A stretch of 64,000 bases of DNA from Tipula vernalis. Lineage: Eukaryota; Arthropoda; Insecta; Diptera; Tipulidae. Where the stretch lies: positions 34,803,045 through 34,867,044 of the forward strand of contig OY282558.1 in NCBI GenBank assembly GCA_958295665.1, in the 5' to 3' direction. Position numbers and translations under genes: made by a program. Under the pieces are notes generated by a model, which saw only the letters and a program-made list of their open reading frames with translations, made no database searches and was not told the origin of the DNA. Of the stretch, positions 22,192 to 32,182 are shown one piece after another; within the stretch, counting starts at the first letter, position 1; the number at the start of each line of letters is the position of its first letter.

Positions 22192-22785
22192 AAAATTTTG
22201 GACCTTGAGATTTTTAGAGATTTATTTGTTTTGAGGTACCCTGAGTCCGAAAAAGTGGGTTTCGAAATGGTTTCTGTCTGTCTGTCTGTCTGTCTGTCAG
22301 TCTGTCAGTCTGTCAGTCTGTCAGTCTGTCAGTCTGTCAGTCTGTCAGTCTGTCAGTCTGTCAGTCTGTCAGTCTGTCAGTCTGTCAGTCTGTCAGTCTG
22401 TCAGTCTGTCAGTCTGTCAGTCTGTCAGTCTGTTAGTTTGTCAGTCTGTCAGTCTGTCAGTCTGTCTGTGTCCTCTCTACAGCCCATATGGTTTAATCAA
22501 TCGAACTGAAACTTAAGATTTAAGCTGTTTTGATAAATTGGGAGGTCCCAGTGAATTTTACTCCAAATCGGCTAACCGGAAGTGGCCACACCCTTGGTCC
22601 AGAAAATTTGTTTTGCAAATATCTTAAAAAGTATAAGGTTTACAAAAAACAACTGAATACAAAATGTTTCCAAAAATTAAAAACAAATAAAAATAAAAAA
22701 TAAAAAATTTAAAAAAAAATTAAGAAAAAAATAAAATTTCTCAAAATTCTCTGTTCGTAAAAGAAAGTCGTGTGTTGGCCACACC
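22192..22785 (+). mobile_element. Short interspersed element with internal CTGTCAGT microsatellite
   Basis: This block interrupts the RT of the surrounding LINE between its FEKIIK and FLEISKAFD regions, so it arrived later. It contains ttttgaggtaccctgagtcc, a long microsatellite, gaactgaaacttaagattta and the block ccaaatcggctaaccggaag followed by tggccacaccc. No coding frame is credible. A non-LTR, SINE- or Helitron-like non-autonomous element with a central microsatellite is possible; the family is not recognised. The exact ends are uncertain. Confidence 0.5.
22274..22470 (+). repeat. (CTGTCAGT)n / (CTGT)n microsatellite
   Basis: About 195 bp. The first ~25 bases are pure CTGT repeats and the rest is an 8-bp CTGTCAGT unit with a TTAGTTTG variant near 22430. 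The open frame through it (22189-22509, repeating SVCQSVSL) is a by-product of the repeat. Confidence 0.9.
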
Positions 22786-24049
22786 TCAATTTTTTAAATG
22801 ATAATATAATGGTGAAACGAAACTTAATAGGGCATATTGAGTACTTTTTTTTCGTTCTAAAGCCTTATTGGCTATCATTAAAAAAAATTAATGTTTTCGA
22901 GACATCGCACAAGCCTAAGTTTAATAATTTTCTCGAACATTTTGGAGAATGTACTAAGTAAGGTTATGGTAAGGCCTGTAATTATTTAGAATTCTACCCG
23001 AGTCTTTTTTAAGAAGCGGTAAGACTAACCCATATCACATCTCAGATGGAAAAACCCATTTACAAGACGTAGGCTAAAAATATCAATTAAAACAGGCTGA
23101 ATTTTTTTTACCACCATTAAAGAAAAATTATCAATACCAGAAGAACAAGAGTTTTTTAAAGCCCCAACAATAGCAACAATTTCAGTTTCAGACGTTGGAC
23201 TTAAAAATAAATTACTGGAAACATAAGAAAATGCAAGTGAATTATTTAAGTCAGTGGGAATTACATAACTTTCAAAATTTGAATTCAATAATCCTAGAAG
23301 TATTTTTATAAGGAAATTATTGAAAATATTCGGCTGATTGACGTCCGTAATAACAGAGCCATTAAATTCAATAGAAACAATATTATTGCTAGGTTTATTT
23401 TGCTCCAACATCTCATCCACAATTCTCCACTTATCCTTAATGGTATGTGTATTGTTGAGTTTGTTTTTATAATAATTAGTTTTAAGCTTAAAAATTACTA
23501 TTAGCCCGTTTAAGAATAGAACAATCATTAACTAGAAGGCTAGCTTAGCGATGAAAGACTCATAGGCAGTATTTGGTATTTGCGTACCAAAGATTTCATT
23601 CTAGTTACATTTTGAAAGACATTCTGATAAATTAGGAAACAATATTATTTTATTTGATTTAGCATCCAGATTTTGATATAAATTTTTAATAGTAACTTTT
23701 CATTGTAACTTTATAAAAAATGTATTATGATCCGAAATTTCCAACTTAATGCTAACACTGGTCAAGTTTAAATTATAAGTCCCGGAGAACCTACCAAGCA
23801 CATGGTCAATACAAGATGCTGACTCAGACTAAAAGCATCAGATAACATTAAGAGGTAGTCGTCTGCTAAATTACAATTTTTTTAAATATTTATATTGAAA
23901 TCCCCTAAAACTACAAAATTTTTTGATTTATCTTGAGAACTTTTTTTTCTTTTTTTACATTCTCTTCTTCCAAAAATTGCGAGAGCTCATTTACAAAATA
24001 CAAAGGGCTTAAACCTCACGAGGTGGTCACACCTTCGATCTTGATTAAT

Positions 24050-24478
24050 TAAACTCCCAAACCAATCCCGAAATGAATCTCTTAAGTCAATCTTCAGTAC
24101 AACCCCCTACTAAATATACAAATCAACCTCCATCTCAATCGCAACATAATTCTAAACGCAATCACAAAATTAACCGCCAACTTAACCTAACTCCAAATCA
24201 ACTCTTAAATAATGTCCCAGCCGAACAACTCACTTAACCCCAATGCAGGTTAACTAAATCGTAACTCAACTTAGCTCGAACCAAATAACCCTTTGCTCAA
24301 CTCATACCATCATATCATCATACCCTCATACCACCATGCCATCATATCATCATACTATTATACCATTATCATCATTATACCACCATCACCATCACATAAT
24401 TCTTGTAAACAAACCATCATACCATTATACCATCATAACATCATACATTTCATACCATCATACCGTCTTCCTCTCTAG
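24050..24478 (+). repeat. G-poor A/C-rich tract followed by CAT-rich simple repeat
   Basis: 24050-24290 is dominated by degenerate aaccccaactcaa-type words with very few G on this strand. 24293-24478 is a degenerate (CAT/CATACCAT)n repeat. A very similar A/C tract lies at 26296-26560 on the other side of the mariner. ORFs here (24293-24518) are low-complexity artefacts. Confidence 0.7.
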
Positions 24479-24652
24479 TAACTTTAGATCTGGTTATCAT
24501 CTCTCAAGAAGGAGATGAATATTAACTGTAACCTTTCTTAGGTCTTAAACAATATTTGTGTAAAGTTTGGTTCAAATCGTTCAATACGTCTGCATTCGTT
24601 TAAATATCACACACATATACTGTACAAAAACCTCATTTCAATGGACAAACTT

Positions 24653-25761
24653 TTAAGTCCCATCGAAGTGAAATTTTTCAATGAAAATGTCCCTTAGATA
24701 AGCTGACACTTCTTTAGTAAAGCGGACACGGACAGATATTTCAGCGATGGTACAGGTTTTACGAGTACACTTCCAATTGAAACTTTTACACTTCAATTTC
24801 TTCCTTTTACATTTCAAATTGAACCTGTAGCAAATTATATGTATGGCTGCTGAAACGCGTTCCCCGTAATGGTTTTTTAACTCGATTGAACAGAAAGAAG
24901 TCACAGGGAGCCAAATCAGGTGAATTCGGTGGCTGTTGGATGGTATTTGTTGCATTTTTCGTCGAAAAATTACGAATAATGTTGGCACTGTGCGACGGTG
25001 CGTTATCATGGTGCAAAATCCAAGAGTTTTCTGCCCACAATTCTGGTCTCTTTCGGCGAATTGCTCACGCAAACGTCTCATAACGCCCAAATAATACTTT
25101 TTGTTTACGGTCTGGCCTTCTGGCAAAAACTCATGATGCACTCACCGTTGTAATCCATGAAAACCGTGAGCATTTCCTTCTTTTTTGACTGAAAACGACG
25201 TGGTTTTTTTGGTCTCGGCTCATTTGGTGAACGCCATTCACTTGCCTGATGTCTGGATTGCGTGTCGTACTCATAAACCCACGTCTCGTCTCCAGTAATG
25301 ATCCTTTTGATGAATGTGGGATCGGATTCAGCCTCGCAAATCGTGTCTTTTGCGACGTCAACGCGGTCTCTTTTTTGCATGAAATTGAGGTCTTTTGGCA
25401 CCAACTTTGCTGCTACACAACGGAAACCCAAATCATTAACCAAAATGTCTTGGACGGATCCATAGGCAATGTTCAAGTCCTCCGCTATCTCTCTGATGGC
25501 TAATTTGCGGTTATTGACCAACATTTCTTTTACTTTATCAATGTTTTCGTCGGTTTTCGATGTCGATGGTCTGCCACTGCGTCCATCATCTTCGATTGAC
25601 TCACGACCACTTTTAAACCGCTCGTGCCACTGGTAAATTACCGTTTTCTTTAGAGAATCGTTGTCGAAACACTTTTCCAACATTTCCTACGTTCGCGCAC
25701 CATTAAAGCCGTTTTTTACGCAAAATTTAATACAAGTTCGTTGTTGCAAATTTAAATCCAT
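24653..25761 (-). pseudogene. Mariner transposase (D,D34D), inactivated
   Basis: The natural start is the ATG at 25761 (MDLNLQQRTCIKFC). An in-frame TAG at 25689-25687 replaces codon 25; the frame then runs on through the helix-turn-helix region (VIYQWHERFKSGRESIEDD, SGRPSTSKT, LNIAYGSVQDIL) to TGDETWVYEYD. A frameshift near 25125 leads to EFLPEGQTVNKKYY and another near 25040 to HHDNAPSH and NSPDLAPCDFFLF. The three catalytic aspartates are present (near 25290, 25006 and 24901), the last two about 35 codons apart, as in mariners. The C-terminus beyond 24810 has lost the usual ending. Terminal inverted repeats could not be paired: ttattccgggaactttttga near 25939 looks like a 5' end, but its partner was not found. 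Confidence 0.85.
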
Positions 25762-25975
25762 TTCTAAAATTGTAAATAATCGCCAACACACACAGAGATA
25801 GATGTACTCTTGACTACGTAACTTTTGCAAATGTCAAGCTATGACGCTAAGATTCAGAGGGAATATCAACAACAGATGTACCAACTTAACACAAAAAACA
25901 GAACTCAAATCGAAACGATGGGAGCGCCACACGGTGGTTATTCCGGGAACTTTTTGATCAAGGTGGTATATATAT

Positions 25976-26158
25976 ATGGCCAATTAGGATGGAACATGGC
26001 TATTTGTTAGCCGGTTTTAGTGAAATTTGACATACATGATAGAAATGGGATTCTTAAATAATTTTTGGATAAAATGTTTGGAACCCCATTTCCATCGCAC
26101 ATGTCAAATTTCATCATAATTAAATAAGGAATAGCCAAGTTCCATCCTGATTGGCCAT
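25976..26158. repeat. Inverted repeat (~80-bp arms)
   Basis: atggccaattaggatggaac at the left returns reversed as gttccatcctgattggccat at the right. The arms also share gaaatttgacat and atggaaatggg-type blocks, with about 30 bp in the loop. It starts about 40 bp beyond the candidate 5' end of the mariner. Probably a small hairpin element. Confidence 0.7.
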
Positions 26159-26295
26159 TTTCATTGGAAATGCTGGATTTCATCAATAGATAGACGGATA
26201 AGATATAGAATCCCAATAAAATAAAAATAAAAAATCTCAAATGCTCAGTTTGACGGACACCTCACTAGAGCGGATAACGTTTTTGGTCCAGTCAA

Positions 26296-26560
26296 ACTGC
26301 TCACTAAACAGTAATCCAACCCCAACTAAACCGCAACTTAACCCTAATTCAACTCGCAAACCAAACCCAACTAACCCTCAATTCAACCGCATCTCTACGC
26401 AAAACTCACTCCTCAAACCAGCATATATAAAAAATTGGTCAACAACTCACTATATCCTATCCAACCCCAACTCAACTCCAACTCAAATTGACCCCTAACT
26501 TTACTTTCAAATCAACCCCAAATTCAATGCCCAATTCGATAATCAAATCAGCATACATAA
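26296..26560 (+). repeat. G-poor A/C-rich degenerate tract, second copy
   Basis: Words such as caaccccaactcaactccaa repeat with drift. Composition and words match 24050-24290. The plus ORF at 26241-26498 is an artefact of the low G content. Confidence 0.65.
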
Positions 26561-26899
26561 AAAATTCGTAAATATTTTTATTTAACCAGGTGTTTTGGTT
26601 CAATTCGTATGGGAGGTATACCTCACCCTCTTGACGTACAGTTTCCAAAAGCTTTTCAAATCTCCGCCTTGACCATAGAAACAGATTGACGAAACAAATT
26701 CCAAATTGGACAAGCCTTTCTCGAGATACCATGGGTAGAGACATCCAGACGTCCAGACAGACGGGCGGAAAGAAAACGAAAAACGTCGAGAAAAATGGTT
26801 TTGACCAACCAAATTTTTCGTCATATTTGACAGGATTTCAACACTTCGGTGTTTTTAGACCGAATTGAATCAACTGCAGGAATAAAATGAAATGGGTAT
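26561..26899. other. Unassigned repeat-like sequence
   Basis: Contains ccagacgtccagacagacgg, reminiscent of the CTGT-type repeat on the other strand at 22.3 kb. Overlapping ORFs on both strands (26472-26868) have no known motif. Confidence 0.3.
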
Positions 26900-27060
26900 A
26901 CTAAGATAAAGCTGACCTAAATGTTAATAATAAGAACTTTCAATTTCAAAGCATCTGGATCATTTCAAGTAATCCATATCTCAGTTAAAAATACTATATT
27001 GAACTTTCTCTCAAGTGCCATAATATTTGATAAGAGTAACATAACATAAGGTACGGTTCA
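26900..27060 (-). pseudogene. Possible LINE endonuclease N-terminal fragment
   Basis: The minus strand reads RKFNIVFLTEIWIT, then a stop, then NDPDALKLK. LTE(T/I)W is the second conserved block of LINE AP endonucleases. Only this short piece is recognisable, so the call is weak. Confidence 0.35.
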
Positions 27061-27547
27061 TAAATATACCAAGCAGAGACAGACATTAATGCTATTTTAA
27101 ATATAACAATACTTATTGAAAGGCTAAAAACGCGGCGCAACTGTCCTATGTAACTTATATTCTAGGTTTTGGGAAGTTGTTATAATTGTTTTTGTATAGA
27201 GGGGATCTCCGACTATCTGAAAAACATGTGTCCTCTTGCGGTTACGGTCTTTGGGTCAGATTGAGTAATTTTTATAAATCAAATTTCGAATGAATTTTGT
27301 TCAATTCAAAATATTTTTTTACGTAAAAATTCATAATAATGAGAGATTTATTATTCGTACTAATACATTCTCAGGAAAAAAAAATAATTTTTAGGACAAA
27401 TGTTTAATTTTAGGACAAACTTCACATCCGTGAGATAACCTACTTAAAAGTAGTTCCTTTTACGGAAAGGTAGCTCTTATCAGTACCTACTTTTTTTTAT
27501 TCACTCCAACCAGAGATAAGAATAATCTTATCTCTGCTCCAACCAAA

Positions 27548-27645
27548 GTGTAAACGTGAAAACTTGTAAAAAGCAATGCCTACTTAATGCGTTGGCACTT
27601 TTTCGTTTTGTTAATTTTGGTTTTTGCAAATTTTCACGTTTACAC
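27548..27645. mobile_element. 98-bp MITE-like inverted repeat
   Basis: gtgtaaacgtgaaaa at the left and ttttcacgtttacac at the right are exact inverted repeats, and the match continues (cttgtaaaaa against tttttgcaaa) with two mismatches. A smaller hairpin, agagataagaataatcttat, lies just upstream near 27511-27535. Confidence 0.75.
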
Positions 27646-30600
27646 AGAGAATCAGGGTGCAGGAGTGGAAAAATAATTTACTCATGGTTACACGAGTGTT
27701 TCTTTACGGGCTACTAATGAATATATTATAATGATAAGACATAGGAAAAAAGGTCTCCCGTTTTCCTTTCCTCTAAATTATCATTATTATTATTAACATT
27801 TTCTTTATATTTATTTTATTTTTTTTTTTAATTTAAAGAAAACACAGAAAGCCGCTTTATTATGATTTTTTTTTTTTTTGTGTTTATCGTTAAGATTTGA
27901 AATCCTCTTTGCTTTAAAGCATAACCAAAGAAAAGAAAGAAAACAGAAAATCATATAGTTTTGGTAGACATTCGGGCATCAGTTGTTAACAAACGATAAA
28001 AGAAAACAAAAGTCTTGTACGTAAAAACGTATAAAAAAGAGCCAAAGACAAAGAGGAACGTTAATAGTTTTGTCTTTGATTTGTGTGTACAATTACAATG
28101 AAGAATACAGTGTGAATGGATAATGAGGAGATAATTATATTTGTAGGGGCGTTTTATTGTAGCCTTCATTTGAAACATAAATTGTTGTGTGTACGCGCGA
28201 CCTATAAACTAAATTCACGATTTAGTTTCAATATATCGATTTAGTGTTATGTGTACTCAGCAAACAATTGATCGCTTTCTGTGTGTTTATATTTATTTAT
28301 GTTTCTGAATCATTAATCTTCCTGTATAACCACAAAAAAAAAATTTGAAACTACATAATAATAATTTTGTTTCTAATTTCACAGCTAAATTAACTATTTT
28401 CATGGTTAACACCCAAAATTAACACAACAACATTCTTGCATAAGGTTTGACCTTATCGTGATCCATAAGCACATATATAACATACTACATATATGTACAA
28501 TACAGACAGACGAGAGCGCATATAACATAACACAAAAATTTTGCTGTTCGCTTAATCGAATGTAGGTGGGCCAACAACAAAAATTCTACGCTCATAAAAA
28601 CATTTTATGTGTTTAAATCGGGATGGTATAAAACCGTGAAGGCCAGAAGGTATTTTTTTTTTGATATTTTATACGAGGTAATTTCAAATATATATTTCCA
28701 ATTTATACCGCATACATTTTTTTGTTTGTTTTTAGTTGAATTTTGTCGTCTAACACAATTCAAATATGAATCATAAATAGATTTTGCAATTTTAGTTCTT
28801 CGTTCTAGACTAGTACTCAAATTATTCTACGCCTATATACTTTGACATTATACTATACAATCTCACCTCATCCCAAATAACAACGCGTATATAGAATCTC
28901 AAAATATATTTCATCTTATCTAATTTAAATTTCAATATCTGTTCGGTGTCACAGGTCAGAATATATTTATTTCTTTTCATTTCAAATATTCAAATTATAA
29001 ACAAAAAAAAAAATAACCAAGCATAGAATAAATAAATAAATTAAACATAAGAATTTAAATTGAGAATTAAGACGCTACTTTATCGGTATTTTTTGTTCTA
29101 CGTCTTGTATTTTTTTTTTTTTTTGTCTTGATTCATAATCAGATTCCAGCTTCTTAAAACCTTTTTGAATTACTTAAATAAATCGAACAACAAAAAATTT
29201 AGTTTAGCAAGAACATAACTCAATTTCTATATACATAGGTACATATATATGTTGTATACGTATAAAATTTATGGAGGATCACGTTTGGTAATTTGTTATG
29301 AAGCATAAACCAAGCATAATTTTATGTTTTGTCGCTGATTTTATTTTTTTGTTAGTTTGACGAAATAATTTTTCGTCATTCCAATAACTAGCAATTTGTT
29401 GTAATAATCCATTTATATACTTGTGTCACTCATTTGATCTTTATTTTAACCGCCCGCCAAATAATATCGCGAAAATTATGCTAAAAATATTCAAATTAAA
29501 AACTCGTTAAATTTTAACGCCTCCACATTTTCTAAACTTATCGGCTTGGTCTTGCTAATCCCAAAATATTTTTTTAAGATTCGTTATTCAATTTAAATAA
29601 ATTATGAAGGTTTTTGTTTTTTTAATTCAAACTAGTATGTATACGGTTGATTGACTTTTCAAGTATTTAGTTTTCCTGGTGAATATTTGTGGAGTGCTTT
29701 TCCCATTTTCCACCAATTCATCGTTTATATCGCAATCAACATTTTTATCATGTTTATATTTAATTCCATGTGGTAAAAAATTTAATTTTAAGATCAAAAT
29801 CTATGAATGAGATCATATTTTGTTAAGACAACCAACCGCAATTTACTTTATTAAAATGTGATGGAGCAGAATATTAATATGTTTACATAATATCACTAAC
29901 TGTATGTATATTTATAAAGCATTATAAACCCTTCTTTCATCTTTAAACTATTTTGAGTGCATTGTTTTCGATTTAAAATAATAGAAAAAATGTACCGAAA
30001 TCAAAACAAAACTATTTAACAATGGATTTATCATTTATATACATGATATCATGTTGTAAAGTTGTAAACTATAGTTGGACCCTTTTTATAGTTGTTTAGT
30101 TTTTTTTTTATTGAAATAATATCATAATCATAAATATCATAACTAATTTTATTTGACATTCATTGTTAGAAATCAAAAGTGTAGATTATTTTAGATCCCA
30201 TGTATTTTTATCTATGTATAAATAAATACATCATAAGTCCAAATAAAAGAACTGTTTCACTGATGATGACGATGATGATGATTGGGATATGATATGATAA
30301 TTAGACGATTATCAAACAGTAACTGATCTTGTGGGTCTCGCATATGCTTAGAGGGTTGCATCTCTTTAACTATAGGTATAAAACACAATAAACAAACTAA
30401 TTTCGTTTCAAAATGATTAATTAGAATATTTGGCGCTGAAAAATTACTACAAAAAATAACAACAACAAAAAAAACATGATATTAACGTAGGTTGTGCGCG
30501 TTTTATTGTATATTGTCTAACATCCAACGATTAAATTTAAGGAAAAAAAAAATAAAACTATTCATGGTATATAACAACACCATCAACAAGTAAATAAATC

Positions 30601-31964
30601 ATCGCAATAGCAAAAACAAAAAAAAACATTTTTTTGGTGAAAGATGATGAAGTAAGAAATCCTATTTAATTTTTTTTGGTCCAGATACATACATATGTGG
30701 ACGAGGTAAAAAGAGTCGGCAAATCTTTATTTGATAATGAATTATTTTATTTCATCGAAAATCAGCTTTTACCTCTTCATCTTAATGTTTTTATTGTTAT
30801 TATAAAACATTAATAATCTCTGGGATTAGGACACAACACAAAACAAACCAAAATTGATAATATCGTCCTTCTGCTCATTGTCGTAATGTTCTATGTTAAT
30901 TTAGATTATTTATATCTCTTTGATGTTATTCGTTTTCTTAAAGACTTATGCTCGACAAATCCGCATAAACGTATGTATGGTTGGATTTTTAATTTTTTTT
31001 TATTTTTAAGCATCGGCAGGTGAACAAATTTGTTGTTATATTCAAATTACGATTTTTTTTTTTTTTTTGGTTTTCTAAATATCCGAAATTTCCAAGAATT
31101 TGCATTAAGCCATTATAAGTGTCGAATTTATATGTATCGGTTTTGTATTTTAAATCTTGTGCGAGATTTAATTTATATGTGTATGATGCTCTCAAGTTAC
31201 CGGGTGAAAATGTTTAACGCGAGATGAATTTATGATAATTTTAATTTGTTTTTTTTTTATGGTGTTGAATGGTATTTTGCGATATTCGCGTTTACAGGCA
31301 GTTAAAATATGTATATAATGTACATTAGAAACCGACAGCTCATATAATATTTAATAAAATTTTAGGTGGGAATTTATTTTAACGTTCAATATTTATAACT
31401 TTAGTTTTGGAAATGTTTCAAATATTTGAAACACCAAAAATTTACACTGCAAATAATTCCTTAGTCGGTCTTAAATTTATATTTTTTGACAACATATTAA
31501 AAAATTTGTTCTTAAATGGTTTTAAATTTATCTAAAGTGTTGTCAAATTGCTTCGATGTAAAAGAGTGCATCAAAAGCTCCTATCGTTGTTAAAAATTCT
31601 TGTTAAAAAATGGTCTACTCCGTATTCTAGCCTAGCTGAAAGTACTTTTCCTGAGTTTGTATAGTAAAAAAAAAAGTTGAATTTACTCACATTTCTTTTT
31701 TCGAAACGTAGCAGGCCTATATACAATACGTGACGTAATAACCATCAGCCAATCATAATACGAATGAAGTTTTGTTTTGGTCGAGCATTTTAAATTTTTT
31801 GTAATGGGTTCAAACACATTTGTTTAATTGTTGGAACTAGCTGATTTAATATCTATGTAACTTCTAAAAAACGTTAGTATTACAATAAAATTTCCAAACT
31901 TCTGAATCTGAGATTTAAAGAATTTCTTAACCTAAATTTAAAGTTCGATTTATTTCATTTTGGC
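27646..31964. other. TE-poor AT-rich stretch without recognised genes
   Basis: 4.3 kb of AT-rich, homopolymer-rich DNA. ORFs at 27951-28178, 28605-28820, 30989-31195, 31030-31227 and 31955-32158 show no domains. It holds a perfect 18-bp palindrome (gtttcaaatatttgaaac, 31415-31432) and a gatgatgacgatgatgatga tract near 30263. The lack of repeats shared with the rest of the window makes it a candidate host intron or UTR (inference). Confidence 0.4.
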
Positions 31965-32174
31965 TTGGTAGAATTCAGAATTATAATATGTTTCTCGATT
32001 ACCGCAAATATTCTGACTTCTATGTTGATTGTTACATTTGATAAGGCTCTAAATTCGGATGCATGGCCAACCGGTGTATTTATTAGACCCTTCCATAAGC
32101 AAAATTTTCGGACAGGAGCCTCATATATGAAATTCCGGATACCAGCTGCAGTAGTCAACTCTGCCGAAATTTAA
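31965..32174 (+). pseudogene. Possible 3' end of LINE ORF1 (gag-like)
   Basis: An open frame ending at TAA 32172-32174, eight bases before the ORF2 start, reads SDAWPTGVFIRPFHKQNF near its middle. A W-P-G-V-x-(I/V)-R-x-F phrase is common near the end of ORF1 proteins of some LINEs. The position directly before ORF2 supports this, but the piece is short and 5' truncated. The minus ORF 31955-32158 is its shadow. Confidence 0.45.
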
Positions 32175-32182
32175 ATAACGCA

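Larger units (their letters stand above)
21830..24000 (-). pseudogene. Decayed Jockey/CR1-like LINE (EN-RT), split by a repeat insert
   Basis: Read on the minus strand from right to left. An endonuclease end appears near 23900-23690 (GDFNI-like phrase, CIDHVLGRFSGTYN, SDHNTFF). The linker and RT entry ORF at 23528-23025 holds SSGIDNFSLMVVKKI and then NGFFHL. LKKDSGRI, NNYRP and FSKMFEKIIKLRL follow at 23030-22850. After the insert at about 22192-22785 come FLEISKAFDTV and GVPQVSVLGPLFF (22130-21940). A catalytic motif written YTDD instead of YADD lies near 21880. Multiple frame changes and stops make it inactive. GVPQG is also altered to GVPQV. Confidence 0.75.

Noticed and set aside
22189..22509. 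106-codon ORF rich in SVCQSVSL
   Set aside because: Translation of the CTGTCAGT microsatellite.
24293..24518. Two overlapping His/Ser/Tyr-rich ORFs
   Set aside because: Low-complexity CAT-type repeat translated in two frames.
25249..25503. 84-codon plus ORF and other frames opposite the mariner
   Set aside because: Antisense shadow of the mariner transposase.
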